A stretch of 64,000 bases of DNA from Paenibacillus taiwanensis DSM 18679. GTDB lineage: Bacteria; Bacillota; Bacilli; Paenibacillales; Paenibacillaceae. Each line of letters begins with the position of its first letter. Position 1 is the first letter of the stretch. The translations under genes were made by a program, and so were the position numbers. The notes beneath the pieces were generated by a model. That model had not been told where the DNA came from. It saw only the letters and a program-made list of their open reading frames with translations, and ran no database searches. The stretch covers positions 549,590 to 613,589 of the forward strand of contig NZ_KE384307.1 in the NCBI RefSeq assembly GCF_000425125.1, given 5' to 3'. Positions 8,913 to 16,693 of this stretch are shown here, one piece after another.

Positions 8913-8940
8913 TTTGAATTGCAGAAAGGAGACTTAACGA

Positions 8941-9333
8941 ATGTATTCGAATCCATCTTCGTCGTTTATGCCAGAAGAAGATTTATTGTATACGATTTTG
9001 GCTGATTTGAAACGGACGGTAGGCGAATATACTACCGCCACGACAGAATCAAGTTGTCCTGCTGTTCGTCAGATGTTTACGGATCTGACAAACAGTACAT
9101 TAAAGATGCAAGGGGAACTGTATACTTTGATGAGTCAGTTAAACATGTACAGCACTGCATCCCCAGCACTGCGTCAGGAAGTTCAGAAGCAATTACAGCA
9201 AAGTCAGCAGTCCCAACAGAAGCTACAGCATTTTGTTCAGCAGAAGCTTGGTCAATCCGCGCATCATGCCGTGCCGCAGCATCTTGTCCAAGGGCAAGCA
9301 GCTCAACATCAGCCGCCATCTGTTTATATGTAA
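8941..9333 (+). CDS. Spore coat protein, CotF family
   Basis: This 130-residue protein has the CotF-type helix pair: EEDLLYTILADLKRTVGEY, then a helix containing SCPAVRQMFTDLTNSTLKM. The C-terminal third is very rich in Gln and His, as in many coat proteins. ATG start behind GAAAGGAGA. It follows the small helical gene and is closed by a strong terminator. A third, Gly/Tyr-rich coat-like gene begins at the right edge of the window. Expression late in the mother cell is expected, but I did not find a convincing sigma-K promoter. Confidence 0.85.
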   Translation: MYSNPSSSFMPEEDLLYTILADLKRTVGEYTTATTESSCPAVRQMFTDLTNSTLKMQGELYTLMSQLNMYSTASPALRQEVQKQLQQSQQSQQKLQHFVQQKLGQSAHHAVPQHLVQGQAAQHQPPSVYM

Positions 9334-9370
9334 GTTACCTCAATAAGCAGGTAACATAAGGAATACGAGG

Positions 9371-9400
9371 AGAACTCGCCATTTGGCGAGTTCTTTTTTT
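9371..9400 (+). terminator. Rho-independent terminator
   Basis: A 10-bp perfect stem (AGAACTCGCC / GGCGAGTTCT) with loop ATTT is followed by seven or more T residues. It closes the coat-protein pair. Confidence 0.92.
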
Positions 9401-9510
9401 CTTTATTGTTTCGTTCCTTCTTGGCATATAGTTGCATTGGGTGTATCATATTTGAATATCATGACAATCGATCGGTTCATTAGAAGCGCGATCGCGGGAG
9501 GATATGGGGT

Positions 9511-10011
9511 ATGAAGGAACTAAGTGAACTGAGCTTGAATATTTTGAAACTTCTTAAAGAAGATGCACGTCGTTCGCCTGATCTTCTCGCTACTATGCTT
9601 GGAGTAGAAGAAAGCGCTGTACAGACAGCCATTAACGAAATGGAAGCAGATCATGTTATCGTGAAGTATGCGACCGTTGTGAATTGGAGCAAAGTAGACG
9701 AGGAAAAAGTAACAGCACTAATTGAAGTTCAAATTACGCCTGAGCGCGAGCGCGGATTTGAAGGGATCGCAGAGCGTATTTATTTGTTCCCGCAAGTTAA
9801 GTCTGTTTATTTAATGTCAGGCGCATATGACTTGTTGGTTGAAGTTGAAGGGAAGAACTTACGCGAGGTAGCTAACTTTGTATCGGATAAGCTCTCGCCG
9901 ATTCAATCTGTACTATCAACGAAGACCCACTTTATTTTGAAGAAATATAAGCAAGACGGTATCATCTTCGAGGAACGTGAGGACGATCAACGGCTTGTAA
10001 TCTCCCCATGA
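9511..10011 (+). CDS. alaR: Lrp/AsnC family regulator AlaR
   Basis: This 166-residue protein has an N-terminal winged-helix/HTH (residues about 5-60, LNILKLLKEDARRSPDLLA) and a C-terminal RAM ligand-binding domain with VYLMSGAYDLLVEVEG. The start is ATG behind GGGAGGA. It is 11 bases upstream of an alaT-type aminotransferase. In Bacillus subtilis the homologous pair yugG-yugH is alaR-alaT, in which AlaR activates alanine transaminase expression, so the assignment rests on family plus gene order. Effector is probably alanine (inference). Confidence 0.85.
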   Translation: MKELSELSLNILKLLKEDARRSPDLLATMLGVEESAVQTAINEMEADHVIVKYATVVNWSKVDEEKVTALIEVQITPERERGFEGIAERIYLFPQVKSVYLMSGAYDLLVEVEGKNLREVANFVSDKLSPIQSVLSTKTHFILKKYKQDGIIFEEREDDQRLVISP

Positions 10012-10022
10012 GGTGATGTGAC

Positions 10023-11231
10023 ATGATCAACGATACGATAACTTCCAAGTCATCACGTAATATGGGTGATTATTTGAATCCGCTGGTTCGTTCCATTAAG
10101 CCGTCGGGTATCCGTAAGTTTTTTGATCTGGTGAGCGGCAGTAAAGATATTATTACGCTTGGGGTTGGCGAGCCTGATTTTTGTACCCCGTGGCACGTGC
10201 GTGAAGCCTGCGTATATTCATTGGAGCGGGGCAAGACGAAGTATACTTCCAATGCCGGCATGCCAGAGCTTCGGGAAGCGATTGGGCAATACTTGGACGA
10301 CTCTTTCCAGGTCACTTATGACCCGGATAAGGAGATTCTTGTAACTGTTGGTGGTTCCGAGGCGATCGACCTTGCGCTGCGTGCGCTTGTCTGTCCTGGT
10401 GACGAGATTTTGGTTCCAGAGCCTTGTTACATTTCCTACTCACCTATCATCTCAATCGGCGGCGGTGTACCCGTAGGTATTGAGACTTTTGCCAAGGATG
10501 AATTTAAACTGACACCTGAGGCGTTGCAAGCGGCAATAACACCTAAGTCCAAACTTCTTGTTCTCTGTTATCCGAGCAATCCGACAGGTGGCATCATGAC
10601 CTATGAAGACTGGCTGCCAATTGCGAAGATTGTGGAAGACAACGATCTTATCGTCATCTCCGATGAAATATACGCCGAATTAACGTATGATCAGAAGCAT
10701 GTTAGCTTTGCTTCGCTGCCAGGGATGAAGGACAGGACTGTGCTTGTTAGTGGTTTTTCCAAAGCATTTGCGATGACAGGCTGGCGGATGGGATACGCTT
10801 GTGCGCACCCTGACTTGATCGCTGCAATGCTCAAGATTCATCAATATACAGTAATGTGTGCGCCGATTATGGGGCAAGTAGCTGCACTTGAAGCGCTGAA
10901 AAATGGAAAAGAAGAGAAAGAGCATATGGTTGAATCCTATAATATGCGACGCAGACTGGTAGTTAAAGGATTCAGGGAGATAGGACTAGAATGCCATGAA
11001 CCTCAAGGCGCATTTTATGCATTCCCATCTATTCAATCGACAGGTTTAACCTCGGAGCAGTTTGCTGAGCGTCTTCTTTATGAGGCTAAAGTAGCGGCTG
11101 TGCCTGGAGATGTATTCGGCCAGGGCGGGGAAGGCTTTATTCGCTGCTCTTATGCGACATCTGTCGCGCAGTTGACAGAAGCAATCGAGCGAATGGGAAA
11201 ACTTGTGACAAAAATCAAACAGGAAATGTGA
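10023..11231 (+). CDS. alaT: Alanine transaminase AlaT (class I/II aminotransferase)
   Basis: This is a 402-residue fold-type I PLP enzyme. Catalytic Lys247 is in SGFSKAFAMTGWRMGY; NPTGG and the SDEIYAELTY stretch (PLP-pyridine Asp and Tyr) precede it, and the substrate-carboxylate Arg lies near the end in FIRCSYATS. It starts at an ATG within 11 bases of the alaR stop, with AGGTGATG as ribosome site. It most resembles the YugH group, which makes alanine from pyruvate and glutamate. Other aspartate-type aminotransferases share these motifs, so the symbol leans on the alaR neighbour. Confidence 0.87.
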   Translation: MINDTITSKSSRNMGDYLNPLVRSIKPSGIRKFFDLVSGSKDIITLGVGEPDFCTPWHVREACVYSLERGKTKYTSNAGMPELREAIGQYLDDSFQVTYDPDKEILVTVGGSEAIDLALRALVCPGDEILVPEPCYISYSPIISIGGGVPVGIETFAKDEFKLTPEALQAAITPKSKLLVLCYPSNPTGGIMTYEDWLPIAKIVEDNDLIVISDEIYAELTYDQKHVSFASLPGMKDRTVLVSGFSKAFAMTGWRMGYACAHPDLIAAMLKIHQYTVMCAPIMGQVAALEALKNGKEEKEHMVESYNMRRRLVVKGFREIGLECHEPQGAFYAFPSIQSTGLTSEQFAERLLYEAKVAAVPGDVFGQGGEGFIRCSYATSVAQLTEAIERMGKLVTKIKQEM

Positions 11232-11280
11232 AATCACTCAAATTTAGCAATAAAAAGCGCTAGTTTTCCTCAAAATGTTC

Positions 11281-11289
11281 TGGTATAAT
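11281..11289 (+). promoter_or_regulatory. Extended -10 promoter element
   Basis: TGGTATAAT is an extended -10 (TGnTATAAT) about 55 bases before the Spo0E-like gene. The -35 region (TAGTTT at 11261) is weak, as is usual for extended -10 promoters. Confidence 0.5.
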
Positions 11290-11343
11290 ATAACATGTCT
11301 CGTTGTGCTTGTCCCATGAAATGGAATGTTTGGGCGGCAGTAG

Positions 11344-11661
11344 GTGGTTGATTATCCAGCAGCGGAAGGGGGAAGTGGCTTGTTTTGTTCGGACTTTACA
11401 TTGACAACTTATAAGCGTCATTTGTTCAGGGAAGACATTAATCATCCAAAATGGTCGGGCAAAACAAGAGACGTTTCATCCAAGCTGCTTGCTTTAGAGC
11501 TAGAAATCCGTATGCTCCGCAAGCAAATGGAACAAATGTTTCAAGAGGAGCAGTCCTTTACCGCAGACAACGTGATAGAAATCAGCAGTATGCTGGATGT
11601 GAAGATTAACGAATATATGAAGTCACACGTCAAGAGTGACGACTCACAGAGAAGGCCCTAA
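11344..11661 (+). CDS. Spo0E-like sporulation regulatory protein
   Basis: The 105-residue frame ends in a helical hairpin of the Spo0E type: IRMLRKQMEQMF, then DNVIEISSMLDVKINEYM, which holds the S-x-x-L-D signature needed for dephosphorylating Spo0A~P. The first 40 or so residues are unlike the family and Spo0E proteins are usually 50-85 residues, so the real start may be further in; no internal start has a better ribosome site, and GTG 11344 is kept provisionally. If active it would delay sporulation by acting on the phosphorelay. The stop codon lies in the loop of its own terminator. Confidence 0.6.
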   Translation: MVDYPAAEGGSGLFCSDFTLTTYKRHLFREDINHPKWSGKTRDVSSKLLALELEIRMLRKQMEQMFQEEQSFTADNVIEISSMLDVKINEYMKSHVKSDDSQRRP

Positions 11662-11676
11662 GGGTCTTCTTTTTTT
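11650..11676 (+). terminator. Rho-independent terminator
   Basis: A 9-bp stem AGAAGGCCC / GGGTCTTCT (one G:T pair) with loop TAA, which is also the stop codon of the Spo0E-like gene, is followed by a T tract. Confidence 0.9.
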
Positions 11677-11749
11677 GCTGTGTCGCTTTATGGTATCATG
11701 AGAGAGACAACAGAGTATGATTACGGATACGAGTGAAGGGAGTAGCACC

Positions 11750-12313
11750 ATGAACAAAAGAAAATGGGGATGGATGTCAATCGGGCTTGTTTTGCTGCTG
11801 TTTGTAAGCGGATGCGGTGGGAAAAGCGATGGGTTTCGAATCTTTATGATGAACGAATCAACAGTTCCTTCTGCGATTACTCAGGCGATTGAAGACGATT
11901 TGAATAAGCAATTAGCGGGGAAGTTCACCTTAACCGTAACAACACCAGCCATGTATAATTTACAGATGCTGCTGCTACAATATGCAGCGGAGACAAATTC
12001 CATTGCGATCATTCCTATAAAAGATTTAAAAAATGTGACAAAGAATGGCGGTCATATTCCGTTGGACAGCTATTTTGATCCAGCTAAGTTCCCTGAAGGT
12101 GTGATGGATGGTCAAATAGAAGTTCCTGGTACAGAGAAAGGTAAAAGCGAATATGTTACGGAGCAGCATTTGTTTGCTATTCCAATTACGAAGATGCCGT
12201 TAATGAAGAAGTATGGTGTAATCGAATCTTACTTATATGCAGCCATTCCTGTCAACACCCCGAACGTAGAGCAGTCGGTGCAAGTGATGAAGATGCTTCT
12301 CGAAGAAAAATAA
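11750..12313 (+). CDS. Lipoprotein, periplasmic-binding-like
   Basis: The ATG at 11750 follows GAAGGGAG and gives 187 residues; a GTG/ATG 11 codons upstream is less likely. Residues 1-22 are a lipoprotein signal with lipobox VSGC. The mature chain has alternating beta and alpha segments reminiscent of a small solute-binding lobe (AIIPIKDLKNV, LFAIPITKMPLM) but no match I can name. It lies 61 bases before the CobU-like gene. A role on the outer face of the membrane is all that can be stated. Confidence 0.7.
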   Translation: MNKRKWGWMSIGLVLLLFVSGCGGKSDGFRIFMMNESTVPSAITQAIEDDLNKQLAGKFTLTVTTPAMYNLQMLLLQYAAETNSIAIIPIKDLKNVTKNGGHIPLDSYFDPAKFPEGVMDGQIEVPGTEKGKSEYVTEQHLFAIPITKMPLMKKYGVIESYLYAAIPVNTPNVEQSVQVMKMLLEEK

Positions 12314-12374
12314 CAATAACTTATATTTATAAAGATAACTTATATCTATAGAGGCTGGACAGGAGGAATGAACG

Positions 12375-12947
12375 GTGATTATCGGCGTAACAGGCCATGT
12401 CGGCAGCGGCAAGACGTCCTTTATGCTCCGTTACGCGTCGTCATTTGGTCGTGAAGGCCTCTTTGTTGTGGCTGGTCTGAATGTGGTTCCTGCTATGGAG
12501 GGGGCCACATCCTTTAGGTGGCAAGTCATTGATGTGTTGGGAGCAAAAGGTAAGCTGCTCCCGGCTGTACTGGATCGGATCAACTGTGAGGCTAACATAT
12601 TTAGGGCAGATCGGCGTGTACTTGTTGTGGATAGCATAACAGGCTATTTTGCAGCCTGCCATCAACAATTGTTGGCCCATGACCTGGTCACAGAGGAAGT
12701 ATACAAACAGGGGCTTGAAGAGTATCGTTTGCAGTTGGAGCGTGCGATTTTTTCATATCAAGGTAACCTATTTATTATAAGTGCGGAGCCTGCTGAATTG
12801 ACACCATTTATGAGTGCTAACGAACGTGTCTATCATGAACAACTGGGGGCATTTAATCGGGCAGTCGGATTAAAGTGCCATCAGTGGTTTAAGATGACGG
12901 CGGGGATGGCAGTTGATGTCACAGCAGTCCAGTTTCGTGGACTTTAA
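12375..12947 (+). CDS. CobU-like adenosylcobinamide kinase/guanylyltransferase family protein
   Basis: This is a 190-residue P-loop protein. Walker A GHVGSGKT is at 7-14, the Walker B-like strand is VLVVDSITGY, and the C-terminal part (NERVYHEQLGAFNRAVGLKC, then TAGMAVDV) follows the CobU pattern of an Arg-x-[FY]...LG..N helix and a final G-x-x-V-D strand. The family phosphorylates adenosylcobinamide and transfers GMP. The sequence is divergent and I cannot identify the guanylylated histidine, so it may only do part of this or have another role. It is directly upstream of a cobalamin adenosyltransferase, which supports the cobalamin link. Start GTG after AGGAGGAATGAAC. Confidence 0.65.
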   Translation: MIIGVTGHVGSGKTSFMLRYASSFGREGLFVVAGLNVVPAMEGATSFRWQVIDVLGAKGKLLPAVLDRINCEANIFRADRRVLVVDSITGYFAACHQQLLAHDLVTEEVYKQGLEEYRLQLERAIFSYQGNLFIISAEPAELTPFMSANERVYHEQLGAFNRAVGLKCHQWFKMTAGMAVDVTAVQFRGL

Positions 12948-12981
12948 ATAGGAATGTCGTTAATAGGAGGCGTGTTTGCAG

Positions 12982-13572
12982 ATGAACCTATATACAAGAA
13001 CAGGCGATGAAGGCATGACATCGTTAAAAGGCGGACGGGTGCCGAAAGATCATTTACGTGTAGAGGCTTACGGGCAGTTGGACGAATTAAATGCATTTGT
13101 TGGCTCGGCCATTGCTTGCTGTGCAGATGGCAGCTATGGCTTGCTGCGTGAGCAGCTTTTGGAAATTCAGCATGAACTGTTTGATTGCGGTTCCGATTTG
13201 GCATTTGCGGAGAATAAGCAGGGCAAGGCTGAGTATAAAGTGACAGCGGATATGGTTCAGCGCTTGGAACGATGGATCGATGAGCATGAGCGAGTCAATC
13301 CCGCTTTGCAACGATTTATATTGCCTGGTGGCAGCCCGACTGCTGCTGCCTTGCATGTGTGTCGTACAGTGTGCCGGCGCGCAGAGCGGCATATCGTGAA
13401 GCTGGCACATGAGGAGTCTATCCATGATCAAGCTCTGCATTATGTGAATCGATTGTCCGATTATTTCTTTGCGGCGGCAAGGAGAGCGAATGTAATTGCC
13501 GTGGTCAGCGATGTTGAATACACACGTAGCGCGAACGTATTTGGTCGTAAAGTGAAGGAACAGCATGACTAA
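12982..13572 (+). CDS. Cob(I)alamin adenosyltransferase, PduO type
   Basis: This is a 196-residue helical-bundle enzyme. The N-terminal ATP-binding motif [23 protein letters not shown] in the middle, and the [11 protein letters not shown] and [10 protein letters not shown] helices are the PduO/YvqK hallmarks. It transfers the adenosyl group of ATP to cob(I)alamin to give coenzyme B12. ATG 12982 is preferred to TTG 12976 because it gives the canonical [11 protein letters not shown] opening at a good distance from AGGAGG. The stop overlaps the next start by eight bases, so it is translationally coupled to the RluA gene. Confidence 0.92.
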   Translation: MNLYTRTGDEGMTSLKGGRVPKDHLRVEAYGQLDELNAFVGSAIACCADGSYGLLREQLLEIQHELFDCGSDLAFAENKQGKAEYKVTADMVQRLERWIDEHERVNPALQRFILPGGSPTAAALHVCRTVCRRAERHIVKLAHEESIHDQALHYVNRLSDYFFAAARRANVIAVVSDVEYTRSANVFGRKVKEQHD

Positions 13573-14572
13573 ACCTATACAATCTCCGCTCCAAACGGAG
13601 TCTGAGATTAATAACCATATAAGCGCGGAGCAGCCGATATGGGAAGCGGCGGAGCTTATTTATACGGTCCAGGAAGAGGAAGCCGGCATCCTGCTTCGCA
13701 CGGTATTGCTGTCACGACTGCATATGTCAAGACGGCTTATTACCCGCTTAAAGAAACTGGAGCATGCTATTACGGTTAATGGCACGCGGACATACAGTCA
13801 CAAGCCGCTAGAGGCTGGCGACATCGTACGTATTCGTATTGCAGAGCCACAACTCGATACGATTGAGCCAGAGCCGATTGCGATTGATGTACTGTTTGAA
13901 GACGATGATATTTTAGTTGTGCATAAGCCAGCAGGTATCGTCGTACATCCGACGAAGGGATATTCATCGGGTACGCTCGCTAATGGGGTTGTCCATTATT
14001 GGAGAAGTCGGGGAGAGCATACCCGTTTTCGGCCAGTTCATCGCCTTGATCAGGAGACTTCTGGTGTGCTTGTCATCGCCAAGCATGCATTTGCTCATCA
14101 ACAGCTGTCCGAGCAGATGAAAAGAAATCAAATGGTTAAACGATACATCGCCTTTACGGAAGGGGTCCCTCAACTGGCGCGGGGGACGGTGAATGCACCA
14201 ATCGATCGAGACCCGGATGAGCCGCATATGAGAATAGTGACGCCGGCAGGGTATGATTCGATTACCCACTATGATGTCGTTAACACCTATGGTACGATAG
14301 CCGCCAAGGTTGAATGCGAGCTAGAAACAGGTCGAACACATCAAATACGGGTACATATGCAGCATTTAGGTTGCCCGCTGATCGGTGATAAATTTTATAA
14401 TCAAGACTCGATATTGTCGATTCCGATGACAAGGCATGCGCTGCACGCGGCTTATTTATCTTTTGATCATCCGATGTCAGGAGAAAAAGTTGTCTTTACT
14501 GCACCGCTGCCTGCTGAATTGGAACAGTTGGAGATGACATTAAGCAAACGAAAGGAGACGAGTACACAATGA
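13565..14572 (+). CDS. RluA family pseudouridine synthase
   Basis: The 335-residue protein has an N-terminal S4-like RNA-binding region (residues about 40-100) and a catalytic domain with HRLDQETSG, in which Asp162 is the nucleophile, followed by [10 protein letters not shown]. These are the RluA-type motifs for uridine isomerisation in rRNA or tRNA. A 35-residue N-terminal extension is not conserved in the family. It overlaps the adenosyltransferase gene by 8 bases and the next gene by 4 (ATGA), so all three are coupled. Target RNA not predictable. Confidence 0.9.
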   Translation: MTKPIQSPLQTESEINNHISAEQPIWEAAELIYTVQEEEAGILLRTVLLSRLHMSRRLITRLKKLEHAITVNGTRTYSHKPLEAGDIVRIRIAEPQLDTIEPEPIAIDVLFEDDDILVVHKPAGIVVHPTKGYSSGTLANGVVHYWRSRGEHTRFRPVHRLDQETSGVLVIAKHAFAHQQLSEQMKRNQMVKRYIAFTEGVPQLARGTVNAPIDRDPDEPHMRIVTPAGYDSITHYDVVNTYGTIAAKVECELETGRTHQIRVHMQHLGCPLIGDKFYNQDSILSIPMTRHALHAAYLSFDHPMSGEKVVFTAPLPAELEQLEMTLSKRKETSTQ

Positions 14573-14934
14573 AAGTAACAGTGTATCAATATACAAAGTG
14601 CAGTACATGTCGTAATGCTGTGAAATGGCTGCAAGCACATGACGTGGAAGTAGAACTTATTCCGATTTTTGAGGAGCCGCCAACGGCAGAGCAGCTCCGT
14701 AAGCTAATTGCAGACAGTGGATTAGAGCTAAAAAAGTGGTTTAATACTTCCGGCGAGGTGTACAAAGCGTTGTCTCTCAAGGACAAGCTGCCATCTATGT
14801 CAGAGCAAGAGCAAATTGAGCTGCTCGCCTCTAATGGACGTTTGATCAAGCGTCCTGTCGTTACTGATGGAGTACGTGTGACGGTAGGATTCCGTGAAGA
14901 TATGTATGAGCAGGTGTGGGGAGCTACTTCCTAA
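14569..14934 (+). CDS. ArsC/Spx-family thioredoxin-fold protein (YusI-like)
   Basis: This 121-residue protein begins with a thioredoxin-fold strand followed by C11-STC14. The segments LKKWFNTSGEVYKAL and LASNGRLIKRPVV are those of the ArsC/Spx/YusI family; RP after LIK is the conserved cis-proline and oxyanion region. It resembles B. subtilis YusI more than Spx (which has CxxC further in and a longer tail) or classical ArsC. It overlaps the RluA gene by ATGA. Likely a thiol oxidoreductase; arsenate reduction is not shown. Confidence 0.85.
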   Translation: MKVTVYQYTKCSTCRNAVKWLQAHDVEVELIPIFEEPPTAEQLRKLIADSGLELKKWFNTSGEVYKALSLKDKLPSMSEQEQIELLASNGRLIKRPVVTDGVRVTVGFREDMYEQVWGATS

Positions 14935-15103
14935 CTAACCTGATCTTACCTAATTGACGCTAGAAACCATGTTCATTTACAATCGTCCTTTCATCTGCAT
15001 ACTAATTTTTGAAGATAAGTTGCGTTGTTATATGAAAAGAAATGATAAGAACAACCGGTTCATAGGTTAATGAATTCGTTTGCACTTGTACAATAAAATA
15101 TGC

Positions 15104-15152
15104 GGTATAGCAACAACAGCTCAGTCTCAGACTGAGCTGTTGTTGCTATACC
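15104..15152. repeat. 49-bp near-perfect palindrome
   Basis: Two 24-bp arms (GGTATAGCAACAACAGCTCA... and its complement) are perfectly complementary with a single C between them, at 15104-15127 and 15129-15152. In RNA this is one long hairpin with a minimal loop. There is no T tract on the plus strand; on the minus strand ATTTTATTG follows, so it might end transcription of the ABC remnant. The length and perfection exceed ordinary terminators in this window. Confidence 0.85.
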
Positions 15153-15185
15153 TATCAATTTGCATGAAAGAGTGCGTGTTGATGA

Positions 15186-15506
15186 TCAGTTACGGGGCAG
15201 AACAGGAAGACAAGGAGAACCAGAGCGTTCAACAGGAGAAATTTTCCAGCCGCTCATTTTATTTTGCTGCGTCCATAACTTAGCGTAAAGTCCAGCTTGC
15301 TGTAACAACTCCTCGTGGCGCCCTCCTTGTTCTACAACTTTGCCTCGATCAAGGACAATGATGGAGTCAGCACGCACTACTGTTTTTAGTCGATGCGCGA
15401 TCATAATGACTGTACGTCCTTTAACGAGCCGTGCAATTGCTTTTTGCATCTCGACCTCGTTTTCTGGATCAAGCGAAGAAGTGGCCTCATCAAGCAACAG
15501 GTAGGC
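15186..15506 (-). pseudogene. Remnant of an ABC exporter: C-terminal part of the ATPase domain
   Basis: The frame encodes LLLDEATSSLD (Walker B and D-loop), IMIAHRLKTV (H-loop) and a normal exporter C-terminus (VEQGGRHEELLQQAGLYAKL). Everything upstream, meaning membrane domain, Walker A, Q-loop and signature, is missing; the homology starts abruptly near 15506 and a different sequence with the promoter of the next gene follows. It is therefore a truncated relic of an MsbA/LmrA-type exporter, not a functional gene. Confidence 0.85.
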
Positions 15507-15571
15507 GCTCACATAGCAAGTGTGTAGCATCGTAATGGCAGAATTCGTTATCGGCTGTTGCTAGGCAGCTA

Positions 15572-15580
15572 TGCTATACT
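15572..15580 (+). promoter_or_regulatory. Extended -10 promoter element of the exonuclease gene
   Basis: TGCTATACT fits TGnTATAAT with one mismatch and lies 34 bases before the start codon. No good -35 is seen. Confidence 0.45.
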
Positions 15581-15613
15581 AAATACAGAAGCTTCGCGAA
15601 AGGAGCATTATAA

Positions 15614-16528
15614 TTGATGATGCATGATCAAGAATTAAACACAGCTGTAAGTCAGAGGCCAAGCGTGCTGTTAGTTGACGGGATGGCTGTGCTGTTTCGT
15701 GCTTACTATGCGACTGCCTACGGTGGTTCGATCCGTAGAATGAGCGACGGTACGCCCACTAATGCAATCTTTGGTTTTATTCGTTATTTCTGGGATGCGG
15801 TAGAACGATTTAAGCCCTCTCATATTATATGCTGTTGGGATTTAAGCAGCAAAACGTTTCGTTCGCAGCAATTTTCCGAGTATAAAGCGAATCGAGCGGA
15901 GTGTCCAGAGGATCTAGTGCCTCAATTCCAATTGATCCGTGATGTCATGGATTCCTTTGGCATACCGAATGTTTCATGCGAAGGTTATGAGGCCGATGAT
16001 TGTATCGGGACATTGGCACGTATTTATCGCGATCAGAATGAGGTTATGATCTTGACAGGGGATCATGATATGCTCCAGCTAGTCCATGAGCATACAAAGG
16101 TCATCATCATGAAGAAGGGCCACGGCAATTATGCTGTGTACAGCCCTGATTACTTGATGGAAGAGCGACAATTAACGCCTGAACAGGTGATAGATGTTAA
16201 GGGATTAATGGGGGATACTTCTGATAATTATCCAGGTGTGCGCGGCATAGGCGAGAAAACAGCGTACAAGCTTGTGCAGCAATACGGAACGATTGAAGGT
16301 ATATTGGACAATCTGCATGAGTTGACCAAAGGGGTTCGTACGAAGATTGAAGCGGATATGGACATGCTCCATCTATCCCGACAGTTGGCTCGTATTGAAT
16401 GTGAGGTTCCGTTGGAATGTGAGCTGGACGCGTGTGTGTTTGCTCCTGATGCGGAAGAAGTGAGATCCATATTTGAACGGCTGGAAATGAAAAGTATGAT
16501 TGCTTTTACCGGTGTATCTTCCACATAA
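15614..16528 (+). CDS. 5'-3' exonuclease (YpcP/FenA-like flap endonuclease)
   Basis: This is a 304-residue stand-alone homologue of the 5' nuclease domain of DNA polymerase I. Metal-binding acidic residues are visible in LLVDGMAVLFRAYY, CEGYEADDCIGTLA, ILTGDHDMLQL and KGLMGDTSDNYPGVRGIGEKTA; the last includes the helix-hairpin-helix that binds DNA. The family removes RNA primers and flaps and supports replication and repair. The start is TTG 15614 or one of the two following ATGs, all behind AAAGGAG. Monocistronic, with a weak hairpin at 16545-16575 after it. Confidence 0.9.
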   Translation: MMMHDQELNTAVSQRPSVLLVDGMAVLFRAYYATAYGGSIRRMSDGTPTNAIFGFIRYFWDAVERFKPSHIICCWDLSSKTFRSQQFSEYKANRAECPEDLVPQFQLIRDVMDSFGIPNVSCEGYEADDCIGTLARIYRDQNEVMILTGDHDMLQLVHEHTKVIIMKKGHGNYAVYSPDYLMEERQLTPEQVIDVKGLMGDTSDNYPGVRGIGEKTAYKLVQQYGTIEGILDNLHELTKGVRTKIEADMDMLHLSRQLARIECEVPLECELDACVFAPDAEEVRSIFERLEMKSMIAFTGVSST

Positions 16529-16544
16529 TAGCGTTGGAATGTGT

Positions 16545-16575
16545 AATGCCGGGTATTTAGCACATGCCCGGTATT
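16545..16575. terminator. Weak hairpin after the exonuclease gene
   Basis: An 11-bp stem with two G:T pairs around AATGCCGGG / CCCGGTATT. It lacks a T tract, so termination here is uncertain. Confidence 0.35.
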
Positions 16576-16693
16576 ATACAGAACCTGACACTGCAACAGG
16601 ATGGTGCAGCGTTAGGTTCCTACAACGCAGTATAAGAGCGGTATAATGTAATGTAACATCAAGAACGGATACATAGGGAAGGAAGAGAGTGCA

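Noticed and set aside
15104..15152. Palindrome as a tRNA or CRISPR-like repeat
   Set aside because: No cloverleaf or spaced repeats; it is a single inverted repeat.
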